A stretch of DNA of 64,000 nucleotides from Luteibacter yeojuensis (GCF_011742875.1 NZ_JAAQTL010000001.1:1240001-1304000); one strand, 5' to 3'. Shown: positions 9,616 to 19,893, numbered from the stretch's first letter. Numbers and translations are program-made. Notes: a model not told the origin generated them from the sequence alone.

Positions 9616-11391
9616 TCAGGCCGCGACGGCGGAAGGCTTGGACGAACGCTGCTGTTCCGCCAGGCGCGTCACGAACTCGTCCACGAACACCTGCATGTTC
9701 GCGGTGACGTTCTTGTTGCGGATCAGCAGGTAGTTGTAGCCGAACAGCGCCGGGATCGCGACGAACAGGCCAGCGACGGTGGCAAGCAGCGCCGCGGCGA
9801 TGCCCGGGGCGATGGCGTTCACGTTCACGTCGCCGGCCGCGGCGATGGCCGCGAAGGTGATCATCACGCCCACGACGGTGCCGAGCAGGCCGAGGAAGGG
9901 GCCACCGGAGATGGCGATGGTCAGGAGCACCATCGACTTCGACAACGCCTGGTTCTCGCGAACCAGCACCGAGTCCATGGTGGCGCGGATGGCCTCGATC
10001 GATTCGGGAGCGATGCCGTCGTGGCCGTCGGCATCGTGGCGGCTCCACACTTCCGCGGCGCCGACCTTGTACAGCCGATAGAGCGACGCATCGCCCAGGC
10101 GTGCGGCGGCCGGATCGCGCGACAGCGCGAGGATGTTGCGGCCCTGCTGACGGAACGCATCGAGGAAATCGTCGTTCGCGCGGCTTACCTTGCTCACATA
10201 CGCGGCGCGCTGCCACATCACCAGCCAGGAGATGGCGGCCATCACGAGCAGGATGGCGATGACCACCCAGGCATCCGCGGTCACCGATTTCACGATGATG
10301 CCGAAATAGCCGAAGCCCACGCCCGACTGTTTCTCGTCCGCACCGTAGGCCAGCAGCCTCGACTCGGCGCCCTGCGCCTGCGCGTCCACGGCGATGAGCG
10401 TGGCCGGCCGGGCGATGCGCGACAGGCGCACTTCGTCGAGCATGCCCGTGAACGGCACGAAGGTATCCGCCTGTCCGGCGACGTCGCCGCCGAGGGTGGC
10501 CTGGCTGGTCATCGCCGGCAGCTTCGCGTCGAGCTTCGCATAGGGACGGCCATCGACGTACAGATCGATGTCGTTACCGGTGGCGGTGAGGGCAAGGTAC
10601 GTCCAGTCGCCGGCCTTGACCGCCTCGCCGGCAGCGCTGACGGCATCGTCCACCTGGACGAAGGGCACGCCATTGTCGAGCCCGACGATCAGCTTCCGGT
10701 CGCCCTGGCGACGCGCGTAGACGACGGAGCGACCTGCCGGCACCGGGTCGGGCTTGATCCAGCCGCTGAAGGTGAAGCTGCCGCCCTCGGCCACGTTCAT
10801 CGACACGCTGCCCGGCAGCGTGACGATCTTCGAGCCGTCGAAGCGCGCGGCCTTGCCGATGATGCCGTCGGCCGTGAGGATGTCGTTGCCCACCGCGTTG
10901 TTGGCATAGGCCGTGGCGTCGCGCGGCGGCGTACCGGCAGGTTCCTCGAAGTGGTAGACGGCGGCGTAGTCGGCGTCGAACACCGCACCGGCCTTCTCGC
11001 CGCCCTGGGCCTTCGGGTTGCCGTAGTACATCCATATCTGCTGCTGGCTGTCCGCGCCCAGCTGCGGCAGGTCCACCCAGACCAGTGCGACGCCCAGCAC
11101 CGGGTCGAAGCTCTCGATCTGGTAGTTCAGCGGGGTCTTGTCGTCCGAGGCGACGAAGCGCACGTCGGCACCGCTTTCGGACACGCCGTCGAAGGTGAAG
11201 TTGCCCGAATGCAGACGAACCAGCAGCGGCACGCGGCCCGCCGCGATGGCGACGTTGCCGCCCTTCGCGGTGGTGTCGACGGTGATGGCCTTGCGGAAGG
11301 CGAAGTCCTGGTTCCACCAGGAGGCGTCGGCATAGGCCGCCGGCATCCAGCCGAGAAGCAGCAAGCAGGTCAGTAGCAAGAGTCGAGTCAC
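9616..11391 (-). CDS. DUF2341-LamG-ExbB/TolQ fusion (proton channel with periplasmic lectin-like domain)
   Basis: A 591-residue fusion. Order of parts: signal peptide (about 1-22), DUF2341-type domain (about 30-135, with DSQQQIWMYYGNPKA), a concanavalin-like LamG domain (about 145-335, with FTFSGWIKPD and LDEVRLSRIAR), a membrane helix (about 374-394), and a MotA/TolQ/ExbB domain (about 440-590) containing GGPFLGLLGTVVGVMITFAA. The ExbB part should pair with ExbD and TonB downstream. The large periplasmic ligand-binding-type region is absent from ordinary ExbB (about 240 residues). DUF2341-LamG-ExbB proteins are known in TPS-linked clusters, but what the periplasmic part binds is not established. 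It lies 39 bases after tpsB. A role as tether or sensor for the exoprotein, glycan or cell wall is inference. Confidence 0.92.
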   Translation of the reverse strand: MTRLLLLTCLLLLGWMPAAYADASWWNQDFAFRKAITVDTTAKGGNVAIAAGRVPLLVRLHSGNFTFDGVSESGADVRFVASDDKTPLNYQIESFDPVLGVALVWVDLPQLGADSQQQIWMYYGNPKAQGGEKAGAVFDADYAAVYHFEEPAGTPPRDATAYANNAVGNDILTADGIIGKAARFDGSKIVTLPGSVSMNVAEGGSFTFSGWIKPDPVPAGRSVVYARRQGDRKLIVGLDNGVPFVQVDDAVSAAGEAVKAGDWTYLALTATGNDIDLYVDGRPYAKLDAKLPAMTSQATLGGDVAGQADTFVPFTGMLDEVRLSRIARPATLIAVDAQAQGAESRLLAYGADEKQSGVGFGYFGIIVKSVTADAWVVIAILLVMAAISWLVMWQRAAYVSKVSRANDDFLDAFRQQGRNILALSRDPAAARLGDASLYRLYKVGAAEVWSRHDADGHDGIAPESIEAIRATMDSVLVRENQALSKSMVLLTIAISGGPFLGLLGTVVGVMITFAAIAAAGDVNVNAIAPGIAAALLATVAGLFVAIPALFGYNYLLIRNKNVTANMQVFVDEFVTRLAEQQRSSKPSAVAA

Positions 11392-11430
11392 GGTAATACC
11401 CCTGGAATGTCTGAAAGTCCGACCTGCCGG

Positions 11431-13041
11431 TCAGAGATCCGCCTTGAGTGAAAAATGGATCCGCGTGTCGTGCGCGCGCGTCGCCTGCCCGTCCTTGAAC
11501 GGATAAGCGATCTCGAACGCGCCGGTGGCGATGTTGAAGATCTGGAAACGAGTGCCGAGACCCGCGCTGGACAGGTTGTAACTGTGGATGCGCGTGCTGC
11601 CGGCGTCGGGGTTCGCCGGGTCGACCAGGGTCGGCAGCGCGTTCATCAGCACGAGGTGCGCGGCGTCGACAAAGGCGTGCAGGCGCAGGTCGTTCACCCA
11701 CTCGCCGAGATGCCGGGCGATCGACGGCGAACGCAGCTCCAGCGAGCCGATGGCGCCGTGGTCCGCGGTCTGCTCGGCCTCGAGGTAACCGCGCACGGTG
11801 CTCTCGCCACCGGCCGCGTATTGCTCGCTGGAAATCAGCGAGGAATTCGACAGTTGCAGGCCGAGGCGTCCGGCGAGGGTGAAACCGCTGTCCAGGGTGC
11901 GCGTATGGCCACCGTCCACCTTCACGTAGAAGAAGTTCGCGCGCGCCTTGTAACGCTGGTTGTCGAACGCCGCTGCGCTGCTGCCGCCGGCGCGGAAGCC
12001 GACCGTGCCGCCGACGGCGACGGTGCTGGACGATTTCTCGCCGAACGACTGGCCCTGGTAGGTCACGTTCAGCGGGATGTACGTGATCGGCGACTTCGAG
12101 GTCTGGTCGGCCAGGCTGATGTCCTGGTCGAAATGCTTGCGTGTCAGGCCCATCGACAGCGACTGCGAATACTCGCTGTGCGTCGGGAGGTTGCGGATGA
12201 GGTTGAAGCCGAACGCATTGCCCTTGCCGAGCACCGTGGTCCCGCCCACGGCGTTGGCATTGCTGTTGGACTTGTAGGCCGAGGCGAGCAGGCTCCACTC
12301 CCCGCCCAGCGGAATCATGTACGACCCGGCCCAGACTTCGGCCGCGTCGCGATCCTGCGGCGCGACGATGTACGTGAGCGAGGCGGACTGACCTTCCTGG
12401 AAGAGGTTGTCGTCGCGGACACTGGCAACGGTACGCAGTTCCGGCGTGTTCACGCTGTGGTCGTTGTTGACCTCCAGGCTGGCATGCCACGGCGACGGAT
12501 CGGTGACCTTGAGCGTCACGTCCATCGTCTGCGGCAGCTTGCCCGGCGTCAGCACAGGAAGCACCTGCGCCCCGCTGCGGCGGTTCACGTCGGTGAGCTG
12601 CTGCTGGGCCCGCCTGAAGTCCGGCACCTCGCCTTCGCGCAACGCGGGCACCGCGTCGCGGATGTCCTTCGGCGACCGGTACGTCGCGCCTTCGACGCGC
12701 ACACGGCCGATCGTGTTCTCCGTGACCTGGAAGCGGATCACGCCACCCTTCACCTGCTGCGGCGGCAGGTCCACCACCACCGACTGGTAGCCGTGCGCCT
12801 GGTAGGCCTTCTGCAAGGCGTCGCGCGCGGCGGTCACGTCGTTCATCGACTTGCCGGGACCGAGGAACGGATAGACCGCCGTCTCGATGTCCAGGGCGTG
12901 GAGCGTGGTATTGCCGTCGACGACGTATTCGTTCACGTCGAACGACGTCGGCGCATCCTGGGCGGCCGCACCGCGCGCGAGGCCGAGGAACACGGCCAGC
13001 GCGAGTGCGCGCACCTGCCGGTGGGCCGCGATACGCATCAT
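11431..13041 (-). CDS. TpsB outer-membrane transporter (ShlB/FhaC/HecB family)
   Basis: A 536-residue Omp85-superfamily pore that exports the TpsA partner. After a signal peptide (about 1-27) come a POTRA_2 domain (about 33-108, including GYQSVVVDLPPQQVKGGVI) and a second POTRA (about 112-183). A beta-barrel follows with the conserved VRGYLEAEQTADHG segment that forms the L6 loop motif VRGY, and strands up to the C-terminal LKADL. The length fits the family. The gene begins 136 bases after fecR ends. That gap is the best place for a promoter read by the upstream ECF sigma factor; it contains a T-rich run (13139-13145 on the opposite strand) but no promoter I could assign. All downstream genes to tpsA follow on the same strand. 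Confidence 0.95.
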   Translation of the reverse strand: MMRIAAHRQVRALALAVFLGLARGAAAQDAPTSFDVNEYVVDGNTTLHALDIETAVYPFLGPGKSMNDVTAARDALQKAYQAHGYQSVVVDLPPQQVKGGVIRFQVTENTIGRVRVEGATYRSPKDIRDAVPALREGEVPDFRRAQQQLTDVNRRSGAQVLPVLTPGKLPQTMDVTLKVTDPSPWHASLEVNNDHSVNTPELRTVASVRDDNLFQEGQSASLTYIVAPQDRDAAEVWAGSYMIPLGGEWSLLASAYKSNSNANAVGGTTVLGKGNAFGFNLIRNLPTHSEYSQSLSMGLTRKHFDQDISLADQTSKSPITYIPLNVTYQGQSFGEKSSSTVAVGGTVGFRAGGSSAAAFDNQRYKARANFFYVKVDGGHTRTLDSGFTLAGRLGLQLSNSSLISSEQYAAGGESTVRGYLEAEQTADHGAIGSLELRSPSIARHLGEWVNDLRLHAFVDAAHLVLMNALPTLVDPANPDAGSTRIHSYNLSSAGLGTRFQIFNIATGAFEIAYPFKDGQATRAHDTRIHFSLKADL

Positions 13042-13177
13042 GCGTTCACCCGTACTGCTCTTGCTTGCACGCTCGATCCCCTGCTGTTCCGTTTGCCCAC
13101 AAGACGCGCGGGCACGGGTGGCACTGAACCGTTGTCACAAAAAATTCACCGGCCGTCGGCGGCAGCCGGCGACGTGC

Positions 13178-14143
13178 TCAGCTCAGCAGCACCCAACCGC
13201 CGGGCAGGTGCGTCGCGTGCGCGCCGTAGGCGTCCTCGATCAGCGTGGCCACGTCGGCCATCTGGTCGAGCGTGAAGCGCGCATGCACGCGCCTTTCGCC
13301 CAGCGTGCGATCGGTGATCACGATACGGCCCGGGCGATAGCGATTGATGTCGGCGACCACGTCGGCAAGCGGCTGGTTGTCGTAGATCAGCACGCGATTG
13401 CGCCACGCGAGCGCGGTATCCGTGTTCACGGCCACCGCCGCCGCCACGCCGCCGTCGTCGAAGGCCACCTGCTGCGCGGGCTTCACTCGCGTCTTCGTGC
13501 TGCCGACGGAGAGGATGGCCTCACCGTCGAGGCAGGTCACCGCGGATTCGCTGTCGATGCAACGCACGGCCACCGACGACCCCGGAACCGAAACGACCCG
13601 GGCATCGGCAATCTCCACCACGAAGGGAGCCTTCCGCGATGCGTCGACGCGCACGACCGCCTCGCCGCCACGCAGTCGCATGCCGGTCACGGCTTCTCCG
13701 CTGCCGCGCAGGCCGATGTCCGTGGCCGTGTTCATTTCGACGGTCACGCCCGGTACGACCTCGAGCCGCCGTTGCTCGCCCACGGCCGTACGCACGCGCG
13801 AGGCATCCCCGCCGCCGACACCGAGGTCCATGCCATGCCTTCCGACGAACAACGCCGCGATCGCTGCGCCGACGGCGGTGGCGAGGAACATCCGCCGCCC
13901 CATGCGCACGCCATGCCGCGGCGGCACGCGTTCGCTCCGCTCCGGGCGATCGTGGCGGGCGATGGCGGGACCGAGGTCCTCCCACATGCGCCGCGTGCGC
14001 GCGAAGGCTTCGGCATGCCCTTCGTCGGACAGGCACCAGCGACGGAACGCCTCGGCGTCCTCGCGGGTGGCCGTGCCCGATGTGAGGTGGACGAGCCACG
14101 CCCGGGCCTGGCGCTCGCTGTCCTCGATGCTGGTCGTTCCCAT
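13178..14143 (-). CDS. FecR-family anti-sigma/signal-transfer protein
   Basis: A 321-residue inner-membrane FecR-type regulator expected to bind the ECF sigma factor encoded just upstream. Parts: a cytoplasmic DUF4880-like N-domain with the WLVHLTSGTATREDAEAFRRW motif region (about 15-40), a membrane segment near 85-100 (MFLATAVGAAIAALFVG), a FecR domain (about 115-240), and a C-terminal domain with SVLIYDNQPLADVV-like STN/secretin-type fold to the end. The ATG at 14143 is chosen; a TTG at 14152 would overlap the sigma stop as TTGA. Neither start has a strong ribosome site, consistent with translational coupling. Normally FecR receives its signal from a TonB-dependent receptor. None is encoded here, so the STN-bearing protein at 14745-15446 is the candidate input. 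Confidence 0.9.
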   Translation of the reverse strand: MGTTSIEDSERQARAWLVHLTSGTATREDAEAFRRWCLSDEGHAEAFARTRRMWEDLGPAIARHDRPERSERVPPRHGVRMGRRMFLATAVGAAIAALFVGRHGMDLGVGGGDASRVRTAVGEQRRLEVVPGVTVEMNTATDIGLRGSGEAVTGMRLRGGEAVVRVDASRKAPFVVEIADARVVSVPGSSVAVRCIDSESAVTCLDGEAILSVGSTKTRVKPAQQVAFDDGGVAAAVAVNTDTALAWRNRVLIYDNQPLADVVADINRYRPGRIVITDRTLGERRVHARFTLDQMADVATLIEDAYGAHATHLPGGWVLLS

Positions 14144-14148
14144 ATCGC

Positions 14149-14757
14149 TCAAGACGGATCGCCCGCGCCGGGACCGAACCGCTGGATCGAGCGGCGCCCC
14201 ACTTTTGTGGCACAGGTCTCAAGAGCCTTCTTGAGTTCCTTGCCCACCATGCGCACCGATATGCCATGCCGGGACGCGATTTCCGTATGCGGCTGCTCTT
14301 CCACGCGGGCCGCGATGAGAATCTCGCGCTGGCGGCGCGTGAGGGCGTCGAGCGCCGCACCGAGCGCTTCCAGGTCCTGGCGCGAGGCCAGCACGGTCGG
14401 CGGATCGACCGGATCGTCCACGCCATGCAGCAGTTCGTCGACCTCGGCGCCGGTCAGCAGGCGGCCGGCACTTCGATGCTGGTCCACGGCCATGTTGAGC
14501 GCCATGCGGAACAGATACGCGGTGGGATTCGCGGGAAGAGGGCTTGCCGCAGACTCCATCGCGCGCGGACGCGCTTCCCACAGGACCGGGGACGATGCGT
14601 CACCCGGGGTCAGCCGTTCCACCTTCAGGTACGTCTCCTGCAATACGTCGTCGACCAGGTCGTCGGAACGCAGGCGGCGGCGCAGGCGCCTGCGGAAGTC
14701 CTCGTAGTTGTCGAGGAAGGTGCCGAGCAGCGTGGTCTCCACGGTCAACCTTCCCAT
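14149..14757 (-). CDS. ECF RNA polymerase sigma factor (FecI-like)
   Basis: A 202-residue ECF sigma factor with region 2 (about 10-90, DDLVDDVLQETYLKVERL and YLFRMALNMAVDQHR) and region 4 (about 135-190, LTRRQREILIAARVEEQPHTEIA with a helix-turn-helix ending in VGKELKKALE). The ATG at 14757 lies 13 bases inside the end of the upstream STN-protein gene, and its stop overlaps or abuts fecR, so the three genes are translationally linked. It is likely held by FecR and would switch on this locus. Promoters that it reads were not identified. Confidence 0.92.
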   Translation of the reverse strand: MGRLTVETTLLGTFLDNYEDFRRRLRRRLRSDDLVDDVLQETYLKVERLTPGDASSPVLWEARPRAMESAASPLPANPTAYLFRMALNMAVDQHRSAGRLLTGAEVDELLHGVDDPVDPPTVLASRQDLEALGAALDALTRRQREILIAARVEEQPHTEIASRHGISVRMVGKELKKALETCATKVGRRSIQRFGPGAGDPS

Positions 14758-15446
14758 GCGCCGGATTCGCTGCAGCGATGCCCGGCCGCCGGCGCGAGCA
14801 GGACGGTCACCGGACTGAAACGATGGAGCGTCGATGGAACCCGCACCGTGCGCACGGCCGCAAGGACCTTGTCGTCCCTCGCAGGGTCGTCGGACGGCGC
14901 GAGCGCGATCGCATTCGCGACCCTGCCGGCGGAGTCGATCCATACCTGCATGGCGAGACGGAACGCACCGGGGCGTGTCGCCACGCGCGCGCACAGTGCC
15001 CGCTCGAGGGCCGACTGCAGCAGGCCTGCCGTCCGGTCGTCCATCGCCGGGACATCGGCAGGCTCCGGCATGGCGGGAACATCGGTGGGTGCGGCGTCGG
15101 GCAATGCGACGGTAAAGGCGTTCATGGCCGAGAAACGCGCTTCGAGGCCGGTACCGAGCAGAACGACGCGCAGCGCATCGCGTGCCGTCGCCTCGCCGTG
15201 GATGCCCTGGCTCCGCTTGTCGGCAACAAGGGCGTCGTCGAACAGCACGGCCGTGCCCGATGCTTCGCTGAAGGCGCGCAACGCCGTGGCGAGAGCTTGT
15301 GCGTCGATGTCGAAGCGCGTTGGCGCATGCGTTCCTTCCGCCCCCTGTGGCCGATCCGCCGACGCCCGCTCCTGCGCCACCGATCCGGGTGGCGCGAGCA
15401 GGACCATGCACGCGACAAGCGCGAGGACGCTGCGTGCCACGGTCAT
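14745..15446 (-). CDS. Periplasmic STN-domain protein with TonB-like C-terminus
   Basis: A 233-residue protein with a signal peptide ending SVAQ (about 1-25) and an STN domain, the small secretin/TonB N-terminal fold used by FecA-type transducers, at about 42-105 (FDIDAQALATALRAFSEASG). A linker follows, then a TonB_C-like domain at about 150-225 (VWIDSAGRVANAIALAPSD). The ATG at 15446 was chosen for the signal peptide; GAGG is very close (one base) to it, and a TTG at 15506 is possible. STN domains are usually part of a receptor or secretin. A free periplasmic STN protein encoded with sigma and FecR suggests it delivers the signal to FecR. The TonB-like half implies contact with an outer-membrane partner (inference). 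Confidence 0.8.
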   Translation of the reverse strand: MTVARSVLALVACMVLLAPPGSVAQERASADRPQGAEGTHAPTRFDIDAQALATALRAFSEASGTAVLFDDALVADKRSQGIHGEATARDALRVVLLGTGLEARFSAMNAFTVALPDAAPTDVPAMPEPADVPAMDDRTAGLLQSALERALCARVATRPGAFRLAMQVWIDSAGRVANAIALAPSDDPARDDKVLAAVRTVRVPSTLHRFSPVTVLLAPAAGHRCSESGAWEG

Positions 15447-15627
15447 TCCTCGTGCATGGACGATGGGACGGGAGCGGGTCTTCGGGGGGAAGGCTAGGTG
15501 CGCCAAATGACAGAACGGCGCCGGGACGGTGACATGATTAATGACAACATCATGACGTCTTTCGATTTGCTTACGGCTGCAACCGGTTACGTGGTATTCC
15601 GTAAGCCGTTGCTACGGAGGGAAGGAC
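15447..15627. promoter_or_regulatory. Divergent control region between the TPS locus and the small secreted gene
   Basis: A 181-base gap between two divergent genes. It contains an inverted repeat CTTACGG at 15570-15576 and CCGTAAG at 15599-15605, with the palindrome AACCGGTT at 15581-15588 between the arms, about 23 bases before the start of the + gene. The repeat could be an operator or a leader hairpin. I could not assign a -35/-10 pair with confidence. Confidence 0.35.
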
Positions 15628-15975
15628 ATGGCTATCCGCTCGTCGATCGCAGCGTTACTTGTCCTGGCGACGGCTCGCGGCGTTCCGGCGCAGGTCGTCG
15701 ACCTGCCCGAGGTGCGCGCGACGGCCGACGCCGGCTGCGTCGAGCCGGCCCACGGCACATCGCCGGCCCTGTCGTATGCATGCCTCACCCGCATGATGAC
15801 GGGCACGCCGTCGACCCCGACCACCGCCTTGCAGGCCGACCCGAGCCAACGGTCCAGCAACACGCTGGGCCTCTACAACGCCAGCGGCCTGCGCCATCGA
15901 ATGGGCCCCAACCTGGGCACCTCGGTACAACCGTACCGGCCGAAGGTCACCTACCTCAACCCCTTGGCCCGGTAG
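15628..15975 (+). CDS. Small secreted protein of unknown function (115 aa)
   Basis: Not recognised. It has an N-terminal hydrophobic signal (about 1-21, ending VPAQ) and a mature part of about 94 residues with two cysteines (GCVEPA and YACLTRMM) that could form a disulfide. It is otherwise polar, with no membrane segment. The start is supported by a strong GGAGGGAAGG site just upstream. It is transcribed away from the TPS locus and converges with the type II secretin gene, whose stop is 13 bases away. It could be co-regulated with the TPS genes through the shared control region (inference). Confidence 0.65.
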   Translation: MAIRSSIAALLVLATARGVPAQVVDLPEVRATADAGCVEPAHGTSPALSYACLTRMMTGTPSTPTTALQADPSQRSSNTLGLYNASGLRHRMGPNLGTSVQPYRPKVTYLNPLAR

Positions 15976-15988
15976 CGGCTCCTGCAAC

Positions 15989-18316
15989 TCAAGGCTTGTT
16001 GAGCGGCACGGTTACCGTCGGCTCGCCGCTGCCCAGCTTCGCTTCGGCGCGATACGGACGCAGGGATTCGAATTTGCGCTGGTACTCGTCGGTAACGTCC
16101 TTGGCTTCCTGGCCATTGCTGATGACGCGTGGCGTGATCAGCACGATCAGCTCCGTGCGGTCGCGGTTCCGGGAGGTTGAACCGAACAAGCGGCCGATGA
16201 CAGGAATGCGATTAAGCCCCGGGATACCGGTATCGGTCACGCCTTCCTGCTGCTTGATCAGGCCACCGAGCAACACCGTCTGCCCGCTCTGCACCGCCAC
16301 CTGGGTGGCGACCTCGCGCTGCTGGATGGGGAAATTGCCCGTGGTCGTGTCTTTCAGGCCCGGCGCACTCACCACCTGGTTGATGTTGAGGTAGACCAGG
16401 CCGCCCGGATTCACGCGCGGGCGCACGTTGAGGATCACGCCGGTGTCCTTGTATTCCACCTGGCCGATCGTGTTGTCCGTGTTCGCGCTGGTGTTCACGA
16501 AGGTCTGCGTGATCGGTATCTGGTCGCCGACCTGGATGTGCGCCTTCTGGTTGTTCAGCACCACCAGCGAGGGCGCGGACAGCGTCTTGGTGTTGCCGCT
16601 GGTTTCCAAAGCCTTCAGCGCCACGGAAAGCTCGTTGTTCACGAAGGAATAGAAGAACGCGCTCTTGCCCTGCGTGAAGGTGTTGCCGCCGTCACCGAGC
16701 GCCCACTGCTGGTTGTTGCCCGGCTGGCCGACACTGCCGTTGGAACCCCCGACGAGGCCCTCCAGGTACCACTGCACGCCGAACTGGAACTGGCCGGTGA
16801 GCGCCACCTCGAGGATGCGCGTCTCGATCTGCACCTGCAGCGGCACGGCGTCGAGGCGCTTGATCGCCTGTTCGATTTCCGACCATTGCGAGGGACGGCA
16901 GCGCACCATCAGCTGGTTGTTCGAATCCACCGAGGTGATGCGCACGCCTTCATCCGTCGTGACCGGCCCGCTGTGCTGGCGGCGCGACGAGGAGTCGTCG
17001 CCGAAACCGCCGCCGCTCGAACCGAACGACCCGAAGGACGAACCGCCCATGCCGGACGACGAGGACGGATACGCGCCGTTGAGCCCATTGTTGTTCGTCG
17101 TATTGAGGAGCGAACCGGACGACGACGTGTTGCCGAAGCCGCCGGTGGTGCTGCCGAGCCCGGAGCCGTCGCGGTTGCCGAGGTCGCTGTCGCCGCCGAG
17201 CGTGCCCGAACTCAGCCCCGGCCCCACCCGGCCGCCGCTGTCGCCCGAACGGCCGCCACCGGAACCGCCTCCGTAGATGTCGGAAAGGTATTGCGCCAGA
17301 TCCGCGGCCTGCACATTGCGCACGTCGTACACGTACAACTGCGGTTCGTTGCCGCCGCCGCGATCGATCCGGTCGATCCAGCTCTTCACTTCCTCCAGGT
17401 ACGCCGGCTGCGGACTGATCACCACGAGCGAATTCGTCCGCTCGATCGGAATGAAGCGCAGCAGGCCCGCCATGGGCGTATTGCCCTTCTCCCCGAACAA
17501 CTTGTCCAGCGTCGGCGTCAGCTCCTTCACCTCCGCCCGCTGCAAACTGAACACCCCCACCGACATCCCGCGCAGCCAGTCCACGTCGAAGGTCTTCACC
17601 GTACGCTCGTAGTTGTCCAGCTCGCTCGGCGTACCGGCCATCACCAGCACGTTGCGCGTCGGATCGGCCAGCAGCGTCGCGTCCGGCCGCGCGAACGGCT
17701 TGATCAGCTTCTGCATCTCGGTGGCCGAGATGAAGCGCAACGGAAACAGGCGCGCCTGCAAACCGCCCGGCGGCGCCGCCGCGCCGATGCTCGGCACCAG
17801 GTTCCCCGCCACCGCCTCCTTGGACGGCAGCACCACGTAGCGACCGTTGGTCTGCACCAGCGCGTTGCCGGTCCACGACAGCAGCGTCTCCAGGATCGGC
17901 AGCGCCTGCTCGCTGGTCACCGGCTGCGAGGTGGAAAACGACACGTTGCCCTGCACGCCCGGCACGATCGAGTAGTTCTCGTGCAGCAGGTCGCCCAGGA
18001 TCGCCTTGACCACCGACTCCACCGGCTGGTTCTCGAAATTGAACGTCACCGTGCCCGACCCCGCCGCCACCGGCCTGGGCTTGGCCAGCCCCACCGGCTT
18101 GACGAACTCCCCCGTGCCCGTGGTGATGTCCGGTGCCGCCGCCGGCGGCACCGGCGGATTGCTGTCGCCGATCGCCAGCGGCCTGGGCGCCGGCTTCTCC
18201 GTCCCGGCCAGCGCCTCGCGCTGCAACGATCCATCGTCCCGCGGCTGCGGCAGCGTCGTGCAGCCGGCAAGCGCGACCGCGAGCGCCGTAGCGGCGATCA
18301 GAGAACTCTTAGGCAT
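15989..18316 (-). CDS. gspD: Type II secretion secretin GspD (XpsD-like lipoprotein)
   Basis: A 775-residue outer-membrane secretin that forms the exit channel of type II secretion. The start at 18316 gives a lipoprotein signal with lipobox LAGC (Cys19), as in Xanthomonas XpsD; a GTG at 18343 is in frame but would bury the signal. Order of parts: an N0 domain (FNFENQPVESVVKAILGDLL), N1-N3 domains, a Gly/Ser/Asn-rich insert at about 342-443, and then the secretin core with VPVIGRLFGS and ELIVLITPRVI near the C-terminus. No other gsp/xps gene is in the window, so gspD here stands apart from its usual operon. It lies downstream of gnd on the same strand with a 164-base gap and no obvious terminator. 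Confidence 0.94.
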   Translation of the reverse strand: MPKSSLIAATALAVALAGCTTLPQPRDDGSLQREALAGTEKPAPRPLAIGDSNPPVPPAAAPDITTGTGEFVKPVGLAKPRPVAAGSGTVTFNFENQPVESVVKAILGDLLHENYSIVPGVQGNVSFSTSQPVTSEQALPILETLLSWTGNALVQTNGRYVVLPSKEAVAGNLVPSIGAAAPPGGLQARLFPLRFISATEMQKLIKPFARPDATLLADPTRNVLVMAGTPSELDNYERTVKTFDVDWLRGMSVGVFSLQRAEVKELTPTLDKLFGEKGNTPMAGLLRFIPIERTNSLVVISPQPAYLEEVKSWIDRIDRGGGNEPQLYVYDVRNVQAADLAQYLSDIYGGGSGGGRSGDSGGRVGPGLSSGTLGGDSDLGNRDGSGLGSTTGGFGNTSSSGSLLNTTNNNGLNGAYPSSSSGMGGSSFGSFGSSGGGFGDDSSSRRQHSGPVTTDEGVRITSVDSNNQLMVRCRPSQWSEIEQAIKRLDAVPLQVQIETRILEVALTGQFQFGVQWYLEGLVGGSNGSVGQPGNNQQWALGDGGNTFTQGKSAFFYSFVNNELSVALKALETSGNTKTLSAPSLVVLNNQKAHIQVGDQIPITQTFVNTSANTDNTIGQVEYKDTGVILNVRPRVNPGGLVYLNINQVVSAPGLKDTTTGNFPIQQREVATQVAVQSGQTVLLGGLIKQQEGVTDTGIPGLNRIPVIGRLFGSTSRNRDRTELIVLITPRVISNGQEAKDVTDEYQRKFESLRPYRAEAKLGSGEPTVTVPLNKP

Positions 18317-18480
18317 GGAACAACGTACTCCCTCGTTGGACACGGCTATGGATGCCGACCCCTGGCCTGTTGCCGATCCGCCAACTCTAAAGGGAGGGTC
18401 CCTACAGCGCTAGCTCCCCGTGGCCGACCTGCTTCACGGGATTCGACTTACACCGAATTCAGAAAGTTCCTAGGAGTACA

Positions 18481-19893
<1,413 letters not shown>

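Noticed and set aside
13139..13172. Terminator after fecR
   Set aside because: There is a T-run on the minus strand, but the adjacent stem is only about five base pairs and separated from the run, so it does not qualify.
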